Origin: Lingula anatina
Lineage: Eukaryota; Brachiopoda; Lingulata; Lingulida; Lingulidae
Length of the DNA: 64,000 bases
Reading direction: 5' to 3'
Assembly (NCBI RefSeq): GCF_001039355.2
Contig: NW_019774847.1
Span: forward strand, 425,607-489,606
This document shows, in pieces, positions 27,619-40,400 of the stretch. Made by a program: the position numbers and the translations under genes. Below the pieces are notes generated by a model that had not been told where the DNA came from, did no database searches, and was given only the letters and a program-made list of their open reading frames with translations. Within the stretch, counting starts at the first letter, position 1, and every line of letters begins with the position of its first letter.

Positions 27619-28069
27619 NNNNNNNNNNNNNNNNNNNNNNNNNNNNNNNNNNNNNNNNNNNNNNNNNNNNNNNNNNNNNNNNNNNNNNNNNNNNNNNNNN
27701 NNNNNNNNNNNNNNNNNNNNNNNNNNNNNNNNNNNNNNNNNNNNNNNNNNNNNNNNNNNNNNNNNNNNNNNNNNNNNNNNNNNNNNNNNNNNNNNNNNNN
27801 NNNNNNNNNNNNNNNNNNNNNNNNNNNNNNNNNNNNNNNNNNNNNNNNNNNNNNNNNNNNNNNNNNNNNNNNNNNNNNNNNNNNNNNNNNNNNNNNNNNN
27901 NNNNNNNNNNNNNNNNNNNNNNNNNNNNNNNNNNNNNNNNNNNNNNNNNNNNNNNNNNNNNNNNNNNNNNNNNNNNNNNNNNNNNNNNNNNNNNNNNNNN
28001 NNNNNNNNNNNNNNNNNNNNNNNNNNNNNNNNNNNNNNNNNNNNNNNNNNNNNNNNNNNNNNNNNNNNN
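27619..28069. other. Assembly gap (451 N)
   Basis: The gap separates the two near-identical XRN2 exon-1 segments, so it probably marks a false join of two haplotypes. Confidence 0.99.
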
Positions 28070-28318
28070 TCAGATAATCTGTTTTCATATAAGTCTGAAA
28101 CGTGTTAGCACAAATGATATTTTTGACACATACGACCACGGAAAATAAAATAGCAGTCATGAGACTGGATACCAAACTCAAATTCAATCATTGATAATAC
28201 AAATTCACACGCTAGCGTAGAGCTAAGTCAGCCTAAGTCTTAGGCTAAGATACTGTTGTTCATTGACATCATCTGTACATATTAGGTGTAAAAGGGTCAA
28301 TTGATAAATCAAGCTTAC

Positions 28319-28393
28319 CTTCTGTTCTACACAATTCACAACTAATGATGGATATTTTCTGCTCAGCCATCGGAAGAAGGCTGGAACTCCCAT
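28319..28393 (-). pseudogene. XRN2: Second copy of XRN2 exon 1 (probable allelic duplicate)
   Basis: Same 75-nt coding exon as 26888-26962, with identical translation through VNCVEQK and the same donor. Only exon 1 is duplicated: exon 2 should lie at lower coordinates, but the gap intervenes and the rest of the gene exists once. Given near identity, this is most likely the other allele rather than a true pseudogene. It is contiguous with the thioesterase gene at 29203, so it gives the better view of the natural promoter. Confidence 0.85.
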
Positions 28394-29202
28394 TCTTATA
28401 TTAACTGGCACAAAGCACGCTCTCTTTTAAACCGGAAGTCATGAAAGCACATTTCGTGTTTCCAAATACAAAAGAAATTAAAGACAGCATCAAAGAAAGC
28501 TTAACAGTATTTTTCGTTTGCTTCTTTGGGGCATAGAATGATCTGATATTGCTGTAGTATCAAAATGACAATATTAAAAAGTTAGAATTGACCATGTGAA
28601 ATGTTTTGTAATATTAATCTAAAACAAAGTTATGTGGCTCGTCTTGTGTAAAGGTAGACACCACAACAACTTGACTTTCAAAACTCGGTAAATGTATCGG
28701 TACGGTACAGTCTTCGGTTTTATATGCTAGGCAAGTACTGAGAAAAATTGTTGAGAGTTTTGTATGTAGAGCTGCCATTATACAAAGTCATCTGTTTGTT
28801 AAACAACAATAGCTAGACTTAGAATTAGCTAGTATACCCACACTTTTTAAAATGAAAAGCATCAGTAGCTAGTCCCATTTTTAACCCACTGCTCAGAAGT
28901 ATGGGAAAAGGGACAGGGAGTCTTATAGGAGTCTAATTGTGCTCTGCACAATATTGATCAATACATTTGTTTGCCTTTTTTTTTTTTTTTTTTTTTTTGG
29001 ACATTATAAAATTATTGAGTCTGGTCTCTCGCAGTCCTTGTAAAATTGACAAATATTTCCTGAATTTACCTGAAAGAGTTTTACTCTCATGTCTGCTTTT
29101 TCATGGATTTTTTCTTTTAATATTTCAGGTAAGCGGTATAATCTGCCCAACAGTTTGTGTACATATTTTACTCCAAAAGCATTTCTTTCAACTTCCAAGC
29201 AC
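28394..29202. promoter_or_regulatory. Divergent XRN2/thioesterase intergenic region
   Basis: XRN2 starts leftward at 28393 (second copy) and the thioesterase starts rightward at 29203 or 29089, so about 0.7-0.8 kb serves both 5' ends. An AT-rich repeat-free stretch is followed by a T run at 28976-28998. A pyrimidine-rich acceptor-like sequence ending near 29128 suggests that a 5' non-coding exon of the thioesterase may lie here. No TATA box is obvious. Confidence 0.5.
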
Positions 29203-32200
29203 ATGATGAATGGGGTAAAGATGCAAGCAATGCCTGGAAGAGTGATGATGGATGAGAAGGTACACCAACTGGGTGTTCATATTGGAGAAAGTAACACCTA
29301 CATGCTTACGACATTTGAAGAGGCTGTTCAAATAGTGTAGTTAGACTAGGGTAACAATCAAAGCATGTTTTGAAAAAAAGTCTTGAACATGACTCAGTGA
29401 ATGTATACCATGGTTGTACTAGCAATGTCTAGCATTCTGCATTATCATTTCAATTTGTGCCTAGTCAGTCTGTGTCAGTATGAGTTCTTCAATATCTGTA
29501 TTGTCTGCTTTAATCAACTCTTGCAAATTAAAGGTACATTAATGTACTCAGTTATATGTTATTTTACCATTTATACTAGTAGATTAATAACACCTTTTGT
29601 CTTACTTATGGTGCTTAATACCAGTATACATGAACATTTAATTATGTACTTAATTGTAAATCTAGGTTGAACTCCAAATCAAAGGCCTGACGTCTAGTGC
29701 TACTGTTACAGTGAAGTCATTCCTGGAGGAGAGGGGGATGAAGTTTGGAGCTTATGCACATTTTATTGCCAACAGTAATGGAGAAGTGAACACAGCCACA
29801 TCACCATCTCTTGGTGGATCGTACACAGGTATTGACATTTTGAAGACAGGAAGATTTACTGCCTTCAGTAAGCATTGTCTATAATTACTCCAACATCAAG
29901 GTATTTGAGCTGAAAAATTAAATTAATTATTGTCTCGGTTTGCTTTTTTGCAAGGGACTGATGTAATGGGATTATATTGGAGTATGGTACCAGTGCCTGG
30001 TCAACGAGATGGACTGAGACTGATGAAGAAGGATGTTACAACACCCTACAATGTACATATATCATTGCTCAGTGGACACATTGACCCATACTCTCCCAAC
30101 AACAATGTTCAGGTCCCAGTAGCTGAGGCTAATATTGAAAGACTTTATATGGCTGATAATGTGGAAAGAATACCAGTTAGAGAAGGAGCTTTACGTGGAG
30201 CACTTTTTGTACCAAAAGGTAAAGTGGGTATGTTTCTGAAAAAAAATAATGCAGAAAAGTTTGTTGAAATTTTTGTGCAATTTTTTGTTTTTATTATCAT
30301 TGTTATATCTTTTTTTATTGAACTTTAACAGGCCAGGGGTCTTATCCAGGTGTGATTGACCTCTTTGGAGCTGCAGGTGGCTTGATAGAACACAGAGCCT
30401 CACTGCTGGCATCAAGGGGATTTGTTGTGTTAGCATTGGCATACTTTGGTTATGAAGACTTACCAAAGAAATTTATGGATGTGAACTTGACATATTTTGG
30501 GGTATGTTGATTCCTGCCATGTTCACATTTAATGTGTGATTTATAGTTTTTCAAAATGCACATTTAGCCTCAGGATGCCATTTGTCAGAAATGATCAGGA
30601 TCAGCATTAATTTTAAGTGGTGACAACCTGCTCCTGCTACTAGTTCAGCAAGCCAGTCTTTGAAGAGTAAGGATTCCTGACTTTGGCTAGTACATGTATG
30701 CCTAAGTTCGGCAGAAAATAAATAATTTATCTTTGACCAAATAAAATAAAACATTATTGCTTATATGAAATATTTGTGATCTATTGAATCTAGTTAGTGG
30801 CTATCATGTTTATATTGTAAGAACAGACAAAGAAGTAAATGGGACATATACTTCCTTGGGACAGAACATCTAAAAAGTAGCATGGTATGTGTTATGTTAA
30901 AGGATCCTTATAGAAGAAATTCAAGTGTATTCATAATCCAGTATGATAAATTTATTTAAAATATGTGGGTTTGTTTTGTTATTCTTCTGGCCAGATTGTA
31001 ACTAATCAGCTAGATATGTATTTATCAGAGTTGCTTTTTATAAAGAACTTTAAACAGTATTGTTTTGTCCATAGGAAGCTGCAGAATGGCTGAGTCACCA
31101 TCCAAGTGTGACTCCGGGTGGTATTGGAGTGATTGGAACATCTAAAGGTGCACAAATTGCTCTGATCTCAGCAATTCATTTTCCCCAGGTTAGGTTGCTT
31201 TTAATAGCTTTAGTGAAATTGAATGATGTGGGAAATTTATGAAATAATCTTTTTGATAAAGTAGACAAGAGTGATGATTTCATTTTTAAAGATTATTGTC
31301 AAGTCAGAGGAAATGTTCAAAAACAGAAGTCTTTTAACCCAAATATTATTTTAAACCACTGGGGGGAGGGGGGGGGGCATCATGAAGGTTTATAGATAGA
31401 GAGTTAATTATCTGTTTCATTACATTTTTCCCAATAACTAAAAAAGTTAAGGCTGTGGTCACTGTCAGCGGGCTAGCATTTGTGGACTTTATGGAAATGA
31501 AGATTGGGGATAAAATATTGCCAGCAGCTAAGTGAGTACTAGTACTTTAGATGTCAAACCTTGGAAATTATTCCATAGGACGAAAAATGTTGTTGATATC
31601 TTGTATTTCCATAAAAGGATAAATTGGAAAAAAATTAATTGAAATGTGTTTTCATGGAAAATGTTCTGAATTTTTTGCACTAGACATTCCATGAAAATAT
31701 GTAAGCCTTTTATATGTCCCTTTTCACATTGCAGCTAGGGCATATTTAATTGGATGAATCTACTTTGAGATGTTTTCACATGTATTAAAGCTTCATGTTG
31801 TTAAAAAGAATATCATTCACAAGTGCGCACACATTTTGTTTCTGCTTTTTAGTTTATTTATTTGGATATTTCAAGCACAGGGGCTCTGCTTAGGTGGCTC
31901 TTTTTACACTGTTGATGGAAGGAGATAAATATGATTTATAAATTAAATGTCAGATTTATAAAAACAGATAAATATTAAAATATATGGCATTTATCAGTAA
32001 AAATGGCCAAGGAGTATTACTTGTTCTTGGATGAGCTTAATAAGATGTATTTTATGTAATTTTAAGGAAAAAATATGTGTTTAAAATCTTGCACTGTCCA
32101 ATTTATTTGCATGATTTGAGAACTGAAAAATATGTATAATTTAGAAGAAGGAAAAAGATGCAGTGGCAGTGATTTATCTACACAAAAAGTTTGCTGTATT

Positions 32201-33705
32201 TTGAACAGCACATAGTGGTAAAAGAATAGGTTGATGGGGATTAAATTTTGAAAGAGATCAAATTTTCACCTTTAAATTTGCAAAATAGTGTCTATATTTG
32301 TGCGTGTGCACTGATGAAGTTTTCACTAAATTCTGCATGAAGAATGACGATAGCTTACAATATGGAAATAAAAAGCTTCCATTTTATGACGTCGGGTGTA
32401 TTTGAATTTTCAGTGGTGATCTAGCCAATGTATCTATGTGTGATGGTGGCATTTGTTTTAAAACCTGTTTCCCTGAGGAAATAGAAGAGGAATATATGAT
32501 AAAGGTACTCGACTTTCCGTATTAGGTTGAAAAGATATGCATTCCTAGAATTATTTATTAGTCTTACACCTGTAATCAAATTGACGAATTGTAGAAAAAA
32601 ATTAATGAAAAATAAAAATAAATAAATAAATAAAATGATAAATAAATAAAAAAGTAAAATTTAATATATTTGTCATTATGTGATTAAAATAATTTCACTG
32701 AATGTGGAGCACCTTTTAAAATTTTTTCCAGGAAAAATAGGAATGAAAATGCTTTTTAAAAATTTATTTTATGCAAATAAGGGTATCTGATATTATGCTA
32801 TATGATATTATCACATACCATTTTGGTATCACAAGTTTTTTAACTTATTTGTAAAATGATAAATGTAAAAACATGTAAGTTTATAACGTTTTTTTTTCTT
32901 TCAGGTAGAACAGATCAATGCTCCTCTTTTATTGTTTTTTGGAGCAGATGAGCCATCATTTGATGCTCCCCAGAGTGCAAAAATGATTTCAGAACGGTTA
33001 CATTCTTGTGGACACAAAGACTATGAGATCCATGTATATGATGGGGCAGGACATCTTATTGAACCTCCCTATGCACCTCATTGTAAAACATCTTACCACA
33101 AGGTCCTAGGTATGTCAGTATCATGTTTGAAGCAGATTGCTTTGGTTGTCCTGCATTACCCTCTGCACTAAGTTAGGATAACATGGTAGAGACAGCAATC
33201 AAGCATTTTCTTTCAGGAGTGAGAATTGTACTAGTATTACTTAAAATCTGATTTGAAGTACTTTGTTTTTTAGAAAACCTGAAATATAAGTTTTCAGTTG
33301 TATATTTATATTTGTTCGTATATTTATATTGTTCCAATTACGATACATACATTTTCAGTTATGAATGACTTCTTTGCTACATAATATTTATCTTTGGGAG
33401 AAAGTAGAATTTATTTGAAAGAGAATTTGAAATTGGTTTTATTTTTGCTAGAGAAAAGGTTAATTAAAGTTTTTAATAAACTGTATGTTTCGTAAATTGG
33501 CATTACACTGTTTGCTAGTATTAGAGCTTACTCTGATATACATTTTTTTATTCAGTTAGTCATTACTTTTCTGTTTGTTCCAGGCACTATAATAGCATGG
33601 GGAGGAGATGCACAGGCACATATAAAAGCTGAGGTACATCACTGGAAGAGAACACTGGAATTCTTCAGAAAACATTTGTCTGCACCTGTGCCCTCTAAAT
33701 TATGA
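29203..33705 (+). CDS. Acyl-CoA thioesterase / BAAT-family alpha-beta hydrolase, peroxisomal (ends SKL)
   Basis: Type-I acyl-CoA thioesterase or bile-acid-CoA:amino-acid N-acyltransferase family; it hydrolyses acyl-CoA or transfers the acyl group to an amino acid. Exons: 29203-29259, 29666-29828, 29955-30218, 30332-30501, 31075-31188, 31452-31531, 32414-32504, 32905-33109, 33584-33705. Total is 1266 nt, 421 aa, the same length as human ACOT1. An N-terminal beta-sandwich ([29 protein letters not shown]) is followed by the hydrolase domain ([34 protein letters not shown]). The nucleophile elbow is GTSKGA with Ser 241, an acidic residue lies near Asp 328 (GADEPS), and the histidine is His 363 ([10 protein letters not shown]). 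BAAT has Cys at the nucleophile, so Ser favours thioesterase. The C-terminal SKL is a canonical PTS1. An in-frame ATG at 29089 would add 38 residues. ACOT versus BAAT orthology is uncertain, so no symbol is given. A poly(A) signal follows at 33854. Confidence 0.95.
32603..32660. repeat. (AAAT)n-rich simple repeat
   Basis: Runs of AAAT/AAATA in the intron before the exon at 32905. Confidence 0.85.
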
Positions 33706-33853
33706 CACGCAACTTTATGTACCTGCCAACTGTTATCTGTGCTATATTCAATTTGATGCTGAATTCAGTCAGTAGATGATATTTTTTATTAACAAAAAAT
33801 TCAAAATTGTGGCTGATTTTAAAATATATGCATCAGAGGCTATTTTTGTATAA

Positions 33854-33859
33854 AATAAA
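33854..33859 (+). terminator. Polyadenylation signal AATAAA of the thioesterase gene
   Basis: Canonical AATAAA 149 bases after the stop codon, followed by GT/T-rich sequence. It is the first such hexamer downstream. Confidence 0.6.
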
Positions 33860-34639
33860 AGTGAGAAGTGTCAACGCTTACATGAAGTGCAAATATGAAT
33901 TTTAAAAGTAACTGTGGGTTAGCTGTGCCCATATTTTTTATGTATCGTCTAATAGATTTATGTCAAAGATATGAAAGTCTGCTTTTATTGTGATTGTTAT
34001 ACTTTGAAATATCAGAAAGAAAACATTCCTGCGAGCCACTGTATAAAAATGTGCAATGTCATTACTTGCATTATTATTATAATGTTATAAAATACATTTG
34101 CAAAATTCACTGCATTTCTGTAGGGTAAAGACATCTTGTAGGTATATACATGTAACCTTATATCTAAATTCAGAAGCATAAGTAAATGTAAGTTGTGCAA
34201 AGAATATTATCTTCATATCATGTTAATGCCATTGTTATAATCTTTGCATGGGATACAGTCTGTGGGACAGGGAATGAGGAATGAAGCAACATTGTGCTTG
34301 ATGTGCTTGGATGAGACGTCTAGCTTAAGTTGGTAGTAAATTCAAAACGTACATCATGTCCATGCTGTATATCAGCTTCCTCTCCTTTCTTCAACCACTT
34401 CATCTAATTCATTAGTGAGGCAATTGTTTTGTTTCCATGAAACTTCTGTTTTAGGTGAATTGCAATCCATGCTGTAAATGAAGACTAACTGTATTACATC
34501 AGATTATGTTGCTTTTTCTGTTCCAATTTCTGCTGCTGACAAAGTTATTACATGCAGGCACTTAGTGCTACATACATTCTGATTACTGTGCCTGTAATTG
34601 AGCCAGATTTGGTGCCTAATATTTGGTTGTTTTTGGTCA
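33860..34639. other. Intergenic, no feature seen
   Basis: AT-rich sequence between the thioesterase 3' end and the SINE. No coding, RNA gene or repeat structure is recognisable. Confidence 0.6.
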
Positions 34640-34888
34640 TGCACCGGATGGCCTTGTGGTTAGAGTGTCGGCCTCTGGAGCAGGAGGACGTTGGTTTGAC
34701 CCCATCCTGGGACATACCAGTCCTTTATAAAGGGTACCTGCTGTCTCCCCGCATGGAACTCAGCACTTACGGGATGAAGTAGGGTCCTGGTCAGGCAGAG
34801 AACGTTTGAAAGCACTCAGCACCTCATACGACAGCGGAGCTGTATCCTTCACAGGGAGGCGAGATCGCTCACACAGATTGTAATGACC
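34640..34888 (+). mobile_element. tRNA-derived SINE
   Basis: The 5' part resembles a tRNA gene with RNA polymerase III promoter elements: an A box (TGGTTAGAGTGT, 34657-34668) and, about 25 bases later, a B-box-like GGTTTGACCCC (34693-34703). The region between reads like a degenerate tRNA anticodon arm. A GC-richer unrelated body of about 180 bases follows, unlike its AT-rich surroundings. There is no open frame. The 3' boundary, around CAGATTGTAATGACC, is approximate. Confidence 0.7.
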
Positions 34889-35178
34889 AGTCGTAAGGCG
34901 TAGCAGTTGCGCCGGCGTAAACCAGGCGCAAATCGCTACGCCCGAGTATAGCCAGTTGCACCAAACTAGAATAGTGTTTATGTCGGTCTTAACTTAGTCG
35001 TAAATTTACGCCTGCCAGCTAGGTGGTGTAAGTCGGTTGTAGCTCGTTTTCCACTATGGCTAGGCAAGTACAGAGAGAGTTTGATGACAATTATTGTAGT
35101 TAACGTAGAAAATGTGGGTTGTTATTTGTTAGTTTCTTACTCAAATCTTCCATCTGTATAGCTTGGTTTTTAAAAAAC

Positions 35179-35244
<66 letters not shown>

Positions 35245-35595
35245 TGATTACTAAATACATTATATGTGTATGTTCTTATTACTAGGTCAAAATGGAATAA
35301 TGTAGCTTATGAATTTCTCTGTCTCTCAAATGCTCCTTTTGTGTTTATTTATGTCATCATTCCATTATGACTGCAGCTGAGATCACCTCATTTGCCCAAT
35401 TATACCATTCACGTATTTTTGGCCAGTGACGCAACGGAGCGTTACTCGGGCGTAGTTACGACAATCAGTTTTTGTCTTGGTGCAACGGGCGTAAGCAGGG
35501 AGAGTAAACCTGGCGCACGGACGCCAGGCATTGCGGTTTACGACAGTCGAGTAAATTTACGCCCTGTTGGTGCAACTTGGCCCAGGTGCCTATTT
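34889..35595. mobile_element. Inverted-repeat (foldback/MITE-like) element around a TA microsatellite
   Basis: Two GC-rich segments, about 34889-35050 and 35430-35595, share words in opposite orientation: CTACGCCCGAGTA left against TACTCGGGCGTAG right; TTGCACCAA against TTGGTGCAA; and GTAAATTTACGCC on both sides. The centre is AT-rich with a long TA run. The arms are diverged or rearranged, so ends and target duplication cannot be defined. A decayed non-autonomous DNA transposon is the likeliest reading. Confidence 0.45.
35183..35242. repeat. (TA)n microsatellite
   Basis: Sixty bases of TA repeat in the centre of the inverted-repeat element. Confidence 0.97.
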
Positions 35596-37429
35596 GTTAC
35601 ATGTATGTAATACACGTAATTGTGAAGTCTACAGAACATATATGGAATTTATACTTAAAATAAATATTTTTTTTTAAATTGTCTTTTCATCATTATCATT
35701 ATAATTATTTGTGTGCATTAAATGGTTACATGATAGAGGGTAGGGAATACCCCGCTTTATCACCAATCAGCTCAAATACCAATTACCAAGAACTGAATCA
35801 CGTTTCACGCTGAATATTGGGCTCAAATAATGCATCACACTAGAAAAATAAGGCCAATCAAGCGGAACGCAAAAGGTATTCCAAACCTTCATATTTATGA
35901 AATTGCAACCATTTCACAGCTTGTTTAATAATTAATAAATATAAAATGTACTGTACTTGAAACCATATTATGCCATTTTTTTTACCCCATGTTGATTTAA
36001 GTTTTCACTCTGGAAAACTTTACTTAGGATGTTTAGAATTGGAAATGACCTCAATAGTGACAATTTGCAAGCTCACAATTTTATTGTCAATTGAAGTTCA
36101 AAGACTACAGAAAAAAACATGCATTCCAATGAAGTTTTTTTCATGGCTAAAATCAAATATTTGACATACAAAAACCATACCAATTAAGTATCATTTTACA
36201 TACAAGGTTTGTAGGCTTCAATTGGTCATATCATGCCTGAAACAAAGCATTGTTTTTCTCAAATTCTTGGATGACCTCTTCAATCCATAAATTTTAATTC
36301 TAATTCATACAACAAAGTTTTGTATTTTTTAATCTACTTGAGGAAAAACCTGGGCTATTGCTTAAGGCAAACTGCTATTACATGTATTTATCTCACATAT
36401 AACTGCTATCCAAGACGGGTTGTGCTTTTAACCAATTAATGTTTTCAACTAAATTTAATTTGCTGCCATACAACCAATGATGACAAAAATGAAACCTGGA
36501 ACATTTATGTACCAAAATATTTGATAACAAAATATATTATTGCCTAATAAATTTTTAAAAGTATATATATCTGAGTAAAATAGCAATCCATAAAAGCGAA
36601 TGGTATAAACTGGTCTATCATGGTCTGTTGCACAGATGCATGTAAATCAAAAATAATCACCAGATTATTAAGTTCTGCATAGCCAGTGTTTGTTTTATCT
36701 GCACCTTAGCAATTATGAAGATCACTAACAGGTATGAGCAAAACTGAAATTAAACCTCACATGCTTTTGTGCAATAAATAAAATTCAACACAACAATTAT
36801 AAGAGAAATGAAAAAATATCAAAAATAAGATTTTCTCTGTATCCAACCATCTGTCTGCAATTTAAAAAGCAATATATTAAATGCAGATCAAAGCCAGCAT
36901 TCCATGCTGAAAAGCTGTTCCAAAACACACAAAAAATTCTTTAACATATTGCTTTTCCTGGAAATTGATCTTCGCTTCTGTATGTAAAGCATATAACAAG
37001 AAGCCTTTTCTTGAACCAGTCCTGTAATGCTTTCGATTTTTATGAAAGGCGGATTGGAAAGTGAACAAACAAAAACTTGTAAAAATCTCAAAACAAAGCA
37101 AGCAATTCAAATTAACATACCATGGGATGATTGAAAAGTTTTGAACCTGGCTCAGAATCTGGCTCCTGCCTACTCAATTCACTGACGTACTATGTCTGCA
37201 ACCAAGTGCACAGTGTTTCAAAGCTTCACATTTAATCAAAAGAAATGATGCTTTCTCCAAATACAAAGGATGAAACACCATTACACTTTCTGGTTCAGCT
37301 TAAATCAAACTTTTCAATCACCCCTCCAATTATTCACCTAATGCCTAATGTGATCAACAAACATTCTTCTCTAAGTATCTAGCATATCATATTGTCCATG
37401 TGTGAGCTTCAGGGAAACCTGATGTATAT
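35596..37429. other. Intergenic / GATM 3' UTR side, no gene seen
   Basis: AT-rich sequence downstream of the minus-strand GATM stop codon. It presumably contains the GATM 3' UTR, but I could not choose a poly(A) signal among several TTTATT/TTTAAT words. Nothing coding is supported. Confidence 0.5.
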
Positions 37430-40400
37430 CTAATCCAGTGCTGACATGTACTGATCCTCTGGCACATCAAAGTAAGATTCCAGGATTCCTTCGCGGCGGA
37501 CATCACAGGTCCAGCAGTGGAAACCCCCGCCCAGGGAGTTGGCATGGCGAATAGACACTGGAACGCACTCGATGCCCAGCTTCTCAAACATCTTCTGAGT
37601 TGTGGTCTCGTGTTTTTCAACCAAAACACGTTTTGGGTCCAGCATCAGGACATTCATGGACAGCCACTTGGAAGACATCCACAGAGGATGATCTGGAATA
37701 ATCAATATTATTATACTGTACCTACTGGGTTTTTACCTGGTTACAGCAAGGGTCTTTGTGTTTGGTCTTGAAAGGTACGTGTAGGGCAATGTTACCCACT
37801 AACCAACTTATAAAGGAGCCCAAATTTTTTGGGGAAAAGTATGCACAGTGTGTCTACACATATGCCTACAGATGCCCTTGCCATGTTCTTTGACTACCTA
37901 TATCTGTTCTCTGCTTATGAAAGTTGTACAGTTATTTCCATGAAATTCTAATTAAACATCTTTTTTCTGCTTTATTTCATACAAGATGCAAACGTGGCAT
38001 GACAAAGAGACCCCTTGATAGAGTCTGGTTCCCATTAAATTGCACATGTAAACCTTGCCCCAGTTTTCAGACCATTTCCATCAGGCTAACCCTAAACCAG
38101 GGGCGGATCCAGAGATATTTTCTGACAGGCTTCCAAATTATCTTTATTGATCCCTCCTCCATTTTGACTGTCTTCCGACAGAAAAGATAAGATACCCATC
38201 AATGTAAACTTGAAAATCTGACCGTCTTCCGGAAGACCCAGAAGACGGCCTAAATCCGCCCCAGCTAAACTGCATAATTAAATTGAGGGTGGACAGTCTG
38301 TTACACGAGTCCTCGGTTTCATCACACATACAAATTGCATATAGTTCAATTTTTGCTTGTAATGTACACCCTTAATTGGTACAGGTTGATTGTGACTAGG
38401 CGTAATGATTCTACTATTAAAGAAATGAAAGGAATATCTGTCTTCAGTAAGTGTCTGGCCAGTCTAGCAAGTTTCCATAAGAAAATGGAAGTATAAAGAC
38501 AACAAAAATCCAGAGATGGTCCTTTGACTTTATATATCTTTACAGCTGGGTAAGTAATACTGCATTTTTTATTTTAAACAAAATAATGCACCAGTAATGC
38601 ACCAGTAATTTTAAAATAACAATGATGAAAAGTATTACAAAGGAAATAGATATAATTAAAATTTGAAATATAATTGGTATAATACTGCCATCAATCTCAC
38701 ATGCACACCAATTAAAAAACTAAATAGTTCATTCCAATTCAATTACCATATAGGATTTCAGTTAGATATTTCAAAATTAAAATTTTACTTTTATATTGAA
38801 AAAAATTATAGAAACAGAAACAATGTCAATTTTTCAACACTGAAAAAAAAAGAAGAATTTTCCATTTCTAATTACCGTCAGGTATAAGAGGAGTGGGTGG
38901 CTTGACCACTGTCCATCCTGCCTTGTGGAACATCTCAATTTGGTTACATGGGCGGTCAGGGTTGGACAACACAAGACCTGGTCCTATGATGTTGAAGGTG
39001 GCATCAATATGCATGGGGTTAGGGTCTTTGAAGCTCACCACATGTACACGAATACCTCTGGGAGCAAGGTGACGGCGCATCCACTCAATACCCATGTAGT
39101 TAGTAACCTGAATGCAAGGAGAAAATATAATGAACTCTTTCTGTAAAATATTATGTAACTGAAACAGAACACAAATTATTTACATGGTAGAATAATATAT
39201 AAATGAAGTTTTATAAAATATATACATAAAATACACAAAACCAAGAAACTTTTAGGTTTAAGTGCATATTTTTCTGCTATCAACAAATTTTAACCAAATT
39301 CACTGCATGACAAGTAAGCAGTTTTGTCAATTTATAAGAACACACATTCAGCCTTAAGATGTTCTTTATTCCTGCACCACTAGTGCTGATGTAAGCAACT
39401 GACAACTACTGACAAATAGTAAACTAATATGATACTGCATTACATGACCCGGTGTCTTTGGCACGAAACTTAAGAAAGGTAAAAAAATACTTTCATTATT
39501 GCCTGTTGTTCAGTGGGGACAAGGTAGGGGTTGAGTCTGTTGCTGTTGTTGTTTGTGTGAATAGTCAATGTGGGCTTGAGAGAGACATGATCATGAGCTG
39601 CATACGTGAGTGAAGCTGCAGTTTCTCATGTTACAGCCCATTAATTCTTCCATTGAATTTCAAAACACTGGGCGTCCTAAAGAAGGGCCAACCTTGCCCC
39701 GTCTTTGCTTTGGGTGCTGCAGTGGTTGACTGTGTTTTAAGAGTTGTAAGCAGTAGTTGCAGTAAGAAAGGATTGTCAGAGCCCCACTGAAACCTTGCAT
39801 AGTCTGTGCCTTTCTATACTTTTTATCATAATATATATTTATGTTCATCTAACAATAATAGCAAATGACGATGTTAAAAAAAAGGGGGGGGGGGGATGCA
39901 GAATGTGTCACCAGTAACAGTACATGTTCAACCACCGAAGTAAAGTTAGTCTCCATTAAGACACACATTTAAATTCCCAAAATAAATATAAAATTCATGG
40001 AATGCATCTCCATGCATGAATGTGAATTACACACACTAAATGTTTTTCTTTTTCCTGAATTTCATCTATATATTCTATATATTTTTACGAAACCAAAAGA
40101 GCTTAATTCTTCAGAGTTTATTTAGTAAGTACACTCCAATATTTATGTGTTTTCAGTCCACTGTCCTGGTGTTGTACCTAGGAAAAACATATTTTTATAT
40201 GTTAAATTAATTAATCAAAATAACATTCTGAAGAAAAAAAACAAGTAATCGCTGAGGTAATCACTGATGAAATATAAATTACTTACCTGGCTTCTCTGGG
40301 CAAAAATATCTCGCCCAGCTCGCATGAAGTCTGCTGCATCAAAGCAAGGCTCGTGCTCTGTTGTCACAAACTTCCCCTGTGCAGCAAGCTTGTGACGCTC

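Noticed and set aside
27453-28187. Long frames across the gap on both strands
   Set aside because: Almost entirely Ns; not evidence of coding.
30191-30466. 91-codon minus-strand ORF
   Set aside because: Shadow of the thioesterase exons on the opposite strand.
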